A stretch of 64,000 nucleotides of DNA, taken from Bugulina stolonifera. Lineage: Eukaryota > Bryozoa > Gymnolaemata > Cheilostomatida > Bugulidae. Both the position numbers and the translations under genes were made by a program. Shown here one piece after another: positions 51,572 through 61,609 of this stretch (its first letter is position 1; each line of letters starts with the position of its first letter). The stretch is from assembly GCA_935421135.1 (NCBI GenBank), contig OW285187.1:30505818-30569817 (forward strand), in the 5' to 3' direction. The notes beneath the pieces were generated by a model. It had not been told where the DNA came from and made no database searches. It worked only from the letters and a program-made list of their open reading frames with translations.

Positions 51572-51727
51572 ATTGATTATACTTTTTGTGTGTATAAATA
51601 ATATCTGTATATGTACAAATGTTGAGTGTCTAGACCCTCATAGAAACTAGAAGTGGAGACTTTCACGGAGAAGTCTTATAGAGAAGTTTTATTTGGGCGT
51701 GGTATCAGAGAGTCTTAGTTCTAATAT
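51572..51727. repeat. left arm of inverted repeat flanking a LINE fragment
   Basis: About 155 bp (containing tgtacaaatgttgagt and ggcgtggtatcagagagtct) that reappears in reverse orientation at 52730-52883 with roughly 85 percent identity by eye. Confidence 0.8.
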
Positions 51728-51839
51728 AATTATGATATAAATATTATTATTATTGATGTATTTTTAGCGAGGAACTTATTTTTGAGCAGTCTATTATTAT
51801 TTATTTAATATTACAATTATATTTACCTCTGATTTACCT

Positions 51840-52728
51840 CTGATGAGGTAGGACACTCTTGACCACCGGCGGCGTAAGTAGAGTGCCTCATTAGTGTAAC
51901 AGTGTGCATTTGGTTTTGGCCAGGTGTCTCAGCATTACCGCTGTTAGATATTATTTTTATTTTTTATTTTTATTTTTTTTGGTCATCAGCCATGATACCT
52001 CTCATCTCGCGTATAGTCCTTGGTAAGAAGCTTTGATGGTAACATCTGGAATTTGTTGAGATAGATGTGGGTTCACCACGGGCTGCAGCTCTTGTTGTTA
52101 CTGTCATGTCAGTGCGATCATTAATAATTTCGTCATAGGCTGATAACAATGCACTGTGGTCACCCTCAGCCTTTATGATACGGGTTAAGAGGTTTAATCT
52201 GTGGTTTCTGCGTCTTTCTTGTAGTGTTTGTAAGCCTAGTTCTGCTCGGGCTTCACTGACGCTTTCGCGTCCTTTGAGCCTCGCTATAAATCTGACAGCA
52301 CGATTCTGTATCATTTCAATGTCGTGTATAGTACTTTTCAGGTGAGGATCCCAGACAGTGTCTGCGTATTCCAATATTGGGCGACAGAGACTGGTATATG
52401 CTAAGAGACGCCCACGTTTCGGAGCATCATGGAGCGCATATTTTACTACACCCAGGATTCTACTTGCTTTTTGTGCCCTCTGTCTAATATGCTTTTGAAA
52501 TTGAAGGTTGGTTTGTACTACGACTCCTAAGTATTTAGTTTCTTCTGTCCATTCAAGAAGTGTGTTTCCTAGTTTATAGGGCGGCAGATCTGTATTTTTG
52601 CCAAATGCGATAGCATGGCATTTGGTGTCATTAAATGGCATTTTCCACTGGCAGGACCACTTATGGACAGCATCGATGTTCAGCTGAAAGTTTGCAGCAT
52701 CAGCGGCCGAGTTGACTTTCTGGTACAA
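51840..52728 (-). mobile_element. LINE 3' fragment (C-terminal part of RT ORF)
   Basis: An open stretch of 252 codons on the minus strand (52728-51970) matches the post-RT region of the LINE at 6.7-8.0 kb: P-F-N-D-T-K-C, K-Y-L-G-V-V-V-Q, C-R-P-I-L-E-Y-A, V-R-F-I-A-R-L-K-G-R and F-L-P-R-T-I-R-E-M. It begins at Y-Q-K-V, just past where the catalytic F-A-D-D-T would lie, so the polymerase core is missing. The 3' tail extends to about 51840. It belongs to a different subfamily from the 7-kb copy. The ORF remains open, suggesting a fairly young insertion or capture. Confidence 0.85.
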
Positions 52729-52729
52729 T

Positions 52730-52883
52730 ATTAGAACTAAGACTCTCTGATACCACGCCCGTATAAAACTCCTTCATCAGACTCTCCCGTGAAGGTCTCC
52801 ACTTCCCTCTATGAAGGTCTAGAGACTCAACATTTGTACAGATACAGATTTTATTTATACATACAAAAAGTACAACCAATTGA
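52730..52883. repeat. right arm of inverted repeat flanking a LINE fragment
   Basis: Inverted partner of 51572-51727. It joins the truncated 5' edge of the LINE fragment directly at about 52728-52735. Confidence 0.8.
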
Positions 52884-53433
52884 TTAATTATTTATATTTA
52901 TATTATTATAAATATAATCGATTAATTGTAATAGTAATAAATTATAATTAAAATTGGTAGTGGGTTAAATTCGCAGCAATAAAATATTAAATAATCATTC
53001 CTACAATTAAATATTCGCATTGCTGCCATATTTTGACATGAATATCTATTTAAAATCAGTGTAACATAAATTGCTTCAAAAATTAACCAACTTTGTAACT
53101 TGTAGACTAAGGACCAATCGGCAGAAGGAAAATAGTGGGTAATCATAAATAAACCAATGTGTGACACAAATAGACAGAAATCTCATTCCAATAACACGTA
53201 ATTAAAGCGAGTCAAATTAGCTTCTTTTGAAACATATTTCGATGGCAACTATTCGTCCGATTTCTTTCAATTATCCATTTAACTTAAAAAATCTAAATTG
53301 AACGTGATTTCCCCATTGGAGAGGAATGGTCTTTGCCATATCTATTGATGTATGAAATTCGCAAACATTTTTCTGCCAGACAATTAAAGAAGTATCTTGG
53401 TATTTCTAGAAAAATACACATTTGTCCTATTCT
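52884..53433. other. 5' flank of CIAPIN1
   Basis: AT-rich sequence with no recognisable element; it probably includes the CIAPIN1 promoter and 5' UTR. Confidence 0.4.
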
Positions 53434-55810
53434 ATGATGTTTTCACTACAAGACGTTGAAATTGCACCAAGTGCCAACGTACTGCTTCTTTGGTCGTCAC
53501 AGTGCAATCCAGAAGATGTTAAAAAAGCAGCAGACATGTGCAAACCAAAAGTCAATGCTGGTGCGGGGAAGCTTCAACTTGAAAATATAGACCGTCTAGA
53601 AATGGGTAGGTGGTTATGAATCTCAATCTGGCATAAAGAATATGATTGTCAAACCTATAGGACAACAACATGTGAACATACGATACTCATACTGATTGTT
53701 TACTACTGTGTAGTGAAGAGTATAGACTTGAAGTAAAACTATAGTCTATATTATGTACATTGTTGCCATAATATCCAGCTTTTGAGCAACATGAAATTTA
53801 AATTTTTAGCTAACCACTCAAATAGCATATTTGACGCAGTCTTATGTGGAGTTGTGCCACCATATAGTAGGCATTCAGAAAAAATCTTGGCTGAAATTCT
53901 GAAACTTTTGAAGCCATCTGGTCGACTTATCTTAGTCGAATCTTCATCTGAGACACATTCTCTAGATACTCTTGCAAGACTAAAACTGACTGGATTTGTT
54001 GATGGAAAGCAGGTGAGTTCTGGGCTCTTGTTGTGTTAGTGAACCACATGAATAGTGTTTTTCTGATGTTGTTCCATGTTTTTTGGAAGACTATCATTTA
54101 TTTGGTATATTGGTGAGCAAATTAGTTTACTTCTCCTTATTAATTTTCAATACTATTTAGTAGCTACATGTAGTCCTACTAGTTCTTACAGCGAAGAAAA
54201 CAAGTTATAGAAATGGTCAACTGTTATAAAACTTCAAATTATTTTATTTAAGACTGTGTAGTGCCATGTTGCTCACCAAGTTTTACTGCAACCCTTTGTG
54301 TGCATGAGCCAAACAAAAATAATAGTTTAATAATACCTATTATGTTGCTTTTGATTCATTAATTTCCTCAAAAAATTGCTTAGAAATAGAATCACAACTG
54401 TTTGCGATATCCTGTATATAGAAATAGCCTATTAGTAGGCCTTTACATAAGCATGTAGTTTGGGAATACAAAATGCTTATCTTTAGTTTTTTTTTTCTTC
54501 TTTGTATTGTTCACCATATGCAATAACATTATGTTACATTCATGTTAAGAGCCCAATTTTTATATTTAGTGGTCATCAAATTCCAATGGTGATGCTGAGT
54601 CCGGTTGGTGTGAATATTCCGCTTGCAAGCCCAACTACGAAGTAGGCTCCAGCTCACAACTGAAAATTTCATTTACAAGTAAGTGTTTAAGGCATTCATA
54701 GAAGCAGGGAGAATTGTGTTTGAATTATATGGACCCATAAGAACTAATGATTGATATTGCACTGTCAGTGTTTGTCACACTACACACATCCCATACATTC
54801 TACAATTTTATGGTTTCATTATACATATGGTAACTATAATTGTCACTATGGATGATATGGTTGCAAGTAAACAATGAATCACATAAAGTGCTTGTTTGGG
54901 AAATAGAGAGTAGTACACTGAACTATTTATACAGAAAAGAAATCAGCTGCGGAGGTGTGGTCATTAGATGCAGACGATATGCTTGACGATGACCTGGAAC
55001 TCATTGATGATAGTAACCTGTTGCAAGAAGAAGATTTGAAAAAACCTAACCCAGAATCGTTACTAGGTGAGCATTGATAGTAGTTAGCTGATCAGTTGTA
55101 CAACTACACCGATTCCATTATAATTATATACTGGAGATATACAGAGTGGTATGATAGGTGGCTATCATATCTGTTTCTAATAATATTCCTCTATTTACAT
55201 TATTATATTATTTTGGCAGCACCTTGTGGACCTGGTTCCGGGAAGAAGAAGGCATGTAAGAACTGTACATGTGGTCTTGCAGAGGAATTGGAGGATAATT
55301 CAGGCGGTGTTAAATTGAAATCCAAGACAGTTACATCAGCTTGTGGAAGTGTAAGTACATGTAGATCCAGATACTTACACTGTATATGCATCAAGTAGAT
55401 CATCAGTTTTTTCTTGCAAGTTATAGTACAAGTGTTTTAGAAGTGTAACGTTGTCGATTTAGTTCCGAAAAATATGAGCATATATAATTTCTGAATGATT
55501 TAGCCTGCATACTGAAAGTAAATAGCTCAAAATAGACAGATTCTCCTGTATTTAACTGTTAACAGACTACCAATGATTGTGAAACACCAACCACATTCTA
55601 AGTGTGCTCCCTAAGAACAAACATGATAATATTATATTCATCACGGTCTTGATTACCTGAGGACAAATTAAAAATTGGGAAATGTTTTTATTTTAGTGTT
55701 ACCTCGGAGACGCATTTCGCTGTTCATCATGTCCATATTTGGGCATGCCAGCCTTCAAGCCAGGAGAAAAGATAAAACTGACTGAAAGACAACTGAATGT
55801 TGACAATTAA
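53434..55810 (+). CDS. CIAPIN1: anamorsin (cytosolic Fe-S cluster assembly factor, Dre2 homologue)
   Basis: Six exons: 53434-53605, 53810-54012, 54570-54678, 54935-55066, 55220-55350, 55697-55810; 861 bp, 286 aa (human 312). The N-terminal methyltransferase-like fold (about 1-130) is followed by a linker with W-S-L-D-A-D-D (NDOR1-binding type) and the Fe-S domain. Motif A reads C-x9-C-x2-C-x-C (A-C-K-N-C-T-C-G-L), one residue longer than the usual C-x8. Motif B is C-x2-C-x7-C-x2-C ([15 protein letters not shown]), split by the last intron. Known anamorsin takes electrons from NDOR1 for early cytosolic Fe-S assembly. The start ATG at 53434 is followed at once by a second ATG. AATAAA at about 55929 may be its poly(A) signal. 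Confidence 0.97.
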
Positions 55811-55988
55811 CTTACTGATATTAATAAGATTGTTATATTTTCTTACGAATCAACACATAAACATTGGATCACAATATATGAAAAAATAGAGGTCGGTAAA
55901 ACATTTAACAAAAATACTGAGATTCAAAAATAAAAGATTGCTTAATATCATCAATAAATATCTGGAACTAGAATTTCCAAAAGACAGT

Positions 55989-58584
55989 TTAATCATTATG
56001 CATGTTCCTAAGCATAGCACATACTTTTTCATATATAAAGAAATACATACTGGTGCTAAGTCCCGTTTTAAGAAAGGCCCATGTTGCTCCTTTATACAAA
56101 CCTTTTACACCCTCTTCCTTTAGTGAGACAACCAAATGGTCAACAACTCCTTTGTAGTTCTTAGTGGCTCCAAACTCTTTTCTACCCTCTTCAAACCCTA
56201 TAACTTGAAGCCTCCGTTTAGATATATCAAACGGGTATACAAGCAGCTTTGATGATACACCTGCTGCTGCTCCTGCGACTGCAGTGATTGAGTCTACAAA
56301 GATACCAATTCTTTCCTGTATTATACTAGTTATAATTACAGTTCACTTTAACTACTTGGGTTTGAATGGTTTCATGTTAGTTTAGTTTACAAACCTTTAT
56401 AATGCTCTGGTATCACAACGGTGAAGGTTCTTCTACATACGCTGTACAGTCCAAAGTAGAGAGCTGACTGAGGTGCTGTGTGACATAAGCCTGCCCAGAG
56501 GCCTCTGTAGAATCCATAAATCCCATCCTGACTGTATATATGCTTACTAGCATTGTATACACTGGAGTATATCTGTAAAGGGCAAATGTGGGTTATAATA
56601 GTAGTAGATGTAAATAACTCTATAACCGACGCCACTCACAAAGATAGTGGAAGGGAAGATCGGACACTCAATGATAAACCCTGTCCCACCAAATACGCCC
56701 AATTTGGCGGTCCCGACGTTCCGCAATCTACTTTCCCGCCATTCCTGTGTTGAACTTTTAGATAGCTGCTGGACTAGTATCATGGTTTCACGGCTTAACT
56801 ATTTCGCTCTCTGAATAAGATATCGTTTATATAATATCGTAAAAAATTTTATCTTATTGGCCGGCGGAACACCAATAGTAAGAAAGGATTTGTATACAAG
56901 GTAGCACAACTCCTTGCTTAATCCGGACCGCATTTGGAGGCGGGGACGGACAGTTTTTGGCCTGAGTGTCTGATCTTCCCTTCCACTATCTTTGCCACTC
57001 ATTTGTAAATATGTTACCCAGCTTAGAGTTGTTTGTCACTGAGTGAAGCTCTTGGTAAAGAGTTATGATAACAACACAGACATTAACCCACCTTGGTATT
57101 TCCCTGAGCTACAAATCTTGTTCGGAGTACATCAAGTGGATATGATACAACAGTGGCTATAGACCCTGCACCAGCTCCACATACAAAGTGCTGGAGAGAT
57201 TGTTTGTTTTGGGTATCGTGTCCTTTATACATGTGTTTAGTAAGGGCTTCAAATGCAGCAAACTAAAATAACCAAAACATTGCAACATATACCATTCTCA
57301 AATAAAATACATGTATGCATTTATATTTATGAGTATAAAAGTGATACAAGTTTCTCTCATGAACTAGATCAACATATCCAGCAAAGTATAATTTTTCAGG
57401 AAGAAAAAAGCTAGGGATGACAGACTAGCAGTTCAGACAAAGAGGTTTAACTTGCCAGGTACCAGTGATAATAAAATGCCACTTTGGTTATTGGGACCAA
57501 AACTAGTTGTAGCTATTTTAATTTATGAGTTGTTTACACTTGTTAGTGTGGTATACAAGAGGACATAACTCTAGAAGCATGTGAGATGCATGTACATGTA
57601 TTTTATCAGCTGGAAGAATAAATAACCACGTGCCTTCATAATAGAACCCAATGACAGCAATGATAGATCAGAGAGACTACTGAACAGGTGTATAAGGCAC
57701 TCATACATGCAAATTCCCAATTGGAAAAACGTACAGCTATATTCATGTTCCATTTTGTTATAAAACAGTAGGGGGATGAACAGCTGTGATGCATACTTCG
57801 TTACTGTTAAAAAGACCACTGAAACATGGGAAACAAGGGTCACAGGAGCCGAAAGGCTCCAGGCCATACCCTCAGTTGGTAAGCTAGAATGGGAGAGCCT
57901 GGAGAAATACTGTGCATATGCACACATAATAAAATGCAAAACAATATAATTTTGTATGTAGGTCCTAAAACACAAAAACACATGTAGTGCTAACAATATA
58001 CATGTACTTGTACAATATACCTGGTGATTCAGTGCAACAATATAACCGCCGTTCATATTCATCGTAAATTATTGATAATACCATGGGGCTTAAGATCAGC
58101 TTGCATAGATGCACAGGCATACTAATGCAAAAGAATAGGCCATACAATGTACGATGCGCAATAATTCAGTCAATTTCTTTACCTCAATTGCCATGAAAAC
58201 TGCTGATAGAGCTTGGGATGGCAAATGACCCTTCCAGAAAGCTTTCCATGATTCTTCTTTAAGAACTGTCTTCAGCCCATGATATACCCCTCGATATTTA
58301 GATTGCTCACTACCAGAAGCTATAGGTTCAACCTGGAGCTGAAAATGCATCCAGTAAAAACATATCACTATCTATTATGAAAAACACATTACTAGATATT
58401 ACACAAAACATACACAGTGCATGTTGAAAAAATGAATATTTATCAGCTACACAGTTACCTGAAACCTAATCTTGAGAACATCTATAGGCTGAGTACATGC
58501 TCTGGTCAGAATACCGCTAAGTGCACCTGCTGAGATGTGTGCAGAGTATGGTAACTGCTTTTCATCAGGTCTATAGCCAACCAT
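55989..58584 (-). CDS. SLC25A19: mitochondrial thiamine pyrophosphate carrier
   Basis: Five coding exons: 58584-58459, 58338-58183, 57262-57092, 56572-56395, 56293-55989; 936 bp, 311 aa (human 320). It shows the three-repeat mitochondrial carrier fold with signature P-x-D/E-x-x-K/R motifs in each repeat: Q-P-I-D-V-L-K-I-R, Y-P-L-D-V-L-R-T-R and Y-P-F-D-I-S-K-R-R. The N-terminus M-V-G-Y and F-W-K-G-H-L-P-S-Q match the TPP carrier subfamily, which imports TPP across the inner membrane. The last exon is read straight through an internal GTATGT (after A-C-C-A) because the downstream frame L-S-T-S-M-Y-F-F-I-Y-E matches the family C-terminus. A transposon sits in intron 4. It is convergent with CIAPIN1, 178 bp between stops. 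An acceptor-like site upstream of the ATG suggests a 5' UTR exon. Confidence 0.95.
56631..57001. mobile_element. 356-bp inverted-repeat element in SLC25A19 intron 4
   Basis: Runs from 56639 (caaagatagtggaaggga...) to 56994. The terminal repeats are 32 bp with a single mismatch. The direct flank ccactca is repeated (56632-56638 and 56995-57001); counting the neighbouring G gives an 8-bp gccactca. The target-duplication length and termini suggest a hAT-related or similar DNA transposon MITE. The interior is GC-richer (ccaatttggcggtcccgacg) and non-coding. Confidence 0.8.
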
Positions 58585-59262
58585 AACAGAAGCACTCAGA
58601 GGTCTAAATGGTTTGCCAACTAAATAATAAATAAAATCACATGATGAAATACACCAGATAAATTTTGAGCCATAAAGTTTATAGTACAATGTGTATGCTA
58701 CTACAGTAAACAAATTTAATATCTTGCCTTCTACTGATGATGTTAACAGAGTATTGTTCAAAATGTAAAGATAACGACAAAACAAAGATACGTCTCTTAC
58801 TACTGTTCATCACAACTTACATAGGCTCCTATGTAATACTTCCTTGCTAAAAATACATCAATATGTAATATTGTTTTATACTCTAATTGCTAGTAACTGT
58901 TTTACAAAATATAATAACTACACTGTATATGCATTGTATAAGATATGTTATTCGCTCACGGTCACTTATTCATGAATTGCATTCTATTTTTATTTAGAGC
59001 AATTCTCATTCTCTTTGAATATAATATATAAACTACATATAACTATATTAGGCAAAAGTCACTGCACGTAAATTGATTAATCTATTAACACAGAGTTGTG
59101 TTCTAATGTTCACCACGTAATAAGGAGTTAAGTTGTTGATGAGAATGTTAACATCCATTTACGAGTTCTGGAGGTGAAAGTTATTGTGAGCAATTAAAAT
59201 TCAGCGATAAACTAGTAAATTTCAATATTTAAATTTTAATCAGATGGTTTTCTGTCATAGCT
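58585..59262. other. 5' flank of SLC25A19
   Basis: AT-rich; contains an acceptor-like tattatttag near 58620 (minus strand) consistent with a non-coding first exon further upstream. Nothing else recognised. Confidence 0.35.
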
Positions 59263-59472
59263 CTATACTTCAAGACTAATATATTCAGAGCTATATTCTG
59301 CTGACTTCCATGAAACAAGTGGTACATTATGTTGTGATAGATCACTATGCAGCTGAACTCTTTCACAGCTCCGAAAAATCCCTGTTCCCAAATGACGGGT
59401 GATTTTACTAATTTCATTTTCTACTGCAGCTACCCGAATTTTTGCAGTTGACCCTGAATGTTCTCGCAACAT
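59263..59472 (-). CDS. possible small protein, unknown
   Basis: A 69-codon minus-strand ORF from ATG at 59472 to a stop at 59263-59265. Composition is protein-like (charged and polar, few low-complexity runs), with S-K-I-T-R-H-L-G and F-R-S-C-E-R-V-Q-L. It has no recognisable family, signal peptide or membrane segment. It could be a single-exon gene, one exon of an unseen gene or chance. Confidence 0.3.
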   Translation of the reverse strand: MLREHSGSTAKIRVAAVENEISKITRHLGTGIFRSCERVQLHSDLSQHNVPLVSWKSAEYSSEYISLEV

Positions 59473-59595
59473 TCATGGGCTGAAAGTGCCTATTTTAATT
59501 ATCAACAAGTATAGCCTATTACATCACTAGATCAGGGAATTATACGGAGTAAGTAACCCTTTAATCCATTTTAATACTGATCCTGTTGCCTGCTC

Positions 59596-59646
59596 CTTTT
59601 ACCTTACTATAATATTTTACGGTAAAATATTACAGTAAGGTAAAAG
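59596..59646. repeat. near-perfect 25-bp palindrome
   Basis: cttttaccttactataatat plus tttac on the left is mirrored by gtaaaatattacagtaaggt plus aaaag on the right, with one mismatch and a one-base centre. It would form a long cruciform or hairpin. Confidence 0.85.
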
Positions 59647-60533
59647 GTAAAATTTTTACCTCAGTTAAAGCATTAAGGGCTTCGTGGGCCTAGTATATTC
59701 AGAGATATAGCCCCCAGAAATCTACCCTGTAGTAAAACGCTCGTACAAACTTAGCTAGATGAGAAACCATTGTGGTGACCTTTGACCTGTGATGTTGATG
59801 CCAGGCCGCCGCACCACTGTGGTAGTAATTATATAGTAACCTTCACTAATAAATATATTTTAATCTATGGTAAAACATCCAATAATATTTCAGCAATTTA
59901 TAGCCTGGGGTACGTTCTAGTCACTGCAAAATTATTTATGGGAAGCTACCCACAGGTTCCAAGCAAATAGTAAAAATGATTGTGACACAGTCAATGCTGT
60001 TGAACAGTGTGCAACGATGTTTTCATTGGCGTGCATTGCATGGAAAACATCCAAGCATGTGTTCCTAATTACAAAACCAGTTGTGGTTCTTAGATATGCT
60101 GACACTTTTATTGTAACTGACTTATTCACTTTTAGATCAAATGCTATTATTAGTGATTACTCACTTTATCATAAATGTAATGTAAACAAATAGCTATAGT
60201 GATTCAGAAAATTTTTGGCTTCATTTCCGCATGGCACCTACGTCATAGCCTACAACTGCAAGCGTTTTTGGAGATAGTCCAGTTTGACAACTCATATTTC
60301 TTGAACCCCTGGGTCTAGGAAGTCAAACAAATACTCAAATGGAAGCTCAATACCTGTAGATTTTGAATATCAACATCAAAACTTGATTTCCTTAATGCTT
60401 TAAGGTAGAACTTGCTTAGCTTCAAACCTCAAAATTTCAGTACAGTACAGACTCATCAACGTTCACATATTTTATAAGTTTTTGACATTAGATAGACTAT
60501 TTTGTTGGCTTTATAATTCGCAACTACCATGGT

Positions 60534-61609
60534 GCAATTAGCAGAGCTGGGTCCAAGTCATAGATTTGACTTGACTTGCCAAGTCAAGTCAAGTCAAGTC
60601 ACAAGTCGACTTGACTTGGACTTGCCAACTTGACTTGACTTTGACTTGCACATCAATGTGACTTGACTTGACTTGGACACATGAATGACTTGTGATTTTG
60701 ACTTGACTTTGACTTGCACGTCAATGTGACTTGACTTGACTTGGACACAGGAATGACTTGTGATTTTGACTTGGGTTTTGCCAAGTCAATCTGGCAAATA
60801 AAAATTTTGTACAGTGTTAGCCAACATGGAAAAAAGGTCTCAATTGCCTACCTAATTATCATTTTTACTAGATCAGTGCTACTAGCAGCACTCAGAGTAT
60901 ATCAAGGTTAGCTATGAGGATACACAATTCAGGCACTATGTAAGCTGTGTGTACGTGAGACTACACAACGACAATGCATAGTCACAAGTACACATAGTGC
61001 AAGTAGTGTAAGTGTAGCATACAATGTAGGTGTGGTGTAAGTAGTGAATACAATGTGCAGTGCAATAATTACTAGAGTTAAATTACAGGACTGGCCAGTG
61101 GACACTCCTTGCTGTACCATGTGCTGTTGATATGCTATGTAACACTGCATCACCATTACAATATACAGTATGTAATACTATATGACCAGTCTCGACCGTA
61201 GTGCCAATAATACTACTTATATAGATTAGTTCTTTACCATGATTGCATCACATACATGTCCATGCCCTGCTACACCTTGGCATAGGTTTTTCAAGGATTG
61301 GAATGCCTACTAAAAGAAAAAAATGATGTTTTGAAAAATGCAAAATTTTTTGAAGTTGTCTTCCACTTGACTTGCATTTCGACTTGACTTGACTTTGACT
61401 TGACTTGACTTGTGACTTGCTTGACAGCTGACTTGACTTGAGGCAGCACTGACTTGACTTCGACTTGACTTGTCTTCAAAATTTTAGAAATTACTTGACT
61501 TGACTTGAGGCAGCACTGACTTGACTTGGACTTGACTTGCCTCCAAAATTTTAGAAATGACTTGACTTGTTGACTTGCAAGTCGACTTGGACCCAACTCT
61601 GGCAATTAG
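60534..61609. mobile_element. complete 1,060-bp hAT-like non-autonomous element with ACTTG pentamer arrays
   Basis: The element is 60542-61601. Termini: CAGAGCTGGGTCCAAGTC (60542-60559) and GACTTGGACCCAACTCTG (61584-61601), inverted with 17 of 18 matching. A perfect 8-bp duplication gcaattag flanks it (60534-60541 and 61602-61609). CAG-type ends and an 8-bp duplication indicate hAT. Dense arrays of ACTTG/CAAGT pentamers occupy both subterminal regions (60560-60790 and 61365-61580); the centre (60840-61300) is unique and non-coding. A truncated inverted copy lies at 1450-1976. Confidence 0.9.

Noticed and set aside
57571..58062. 163-codon minus-strand ORF
   Set aside because: Lies wholly inside intron 2 of the TPP carrier with no domain and hydrophobic low-complexity content.
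58584..58785. N-terminal extension of SLC25A19 upstream of M-V-G-Y
   Set aside because: The frame is open upstream, but family members start at M-V-G-Y and an acceptor-like site lies just before, so the extension is taken as UTR or intron.
61291..61605. 104-codon minus ORF rich in K-S-Q-V
   Set aside because: Direct translation of the ACTTG pentamer array in the hAT-like element.
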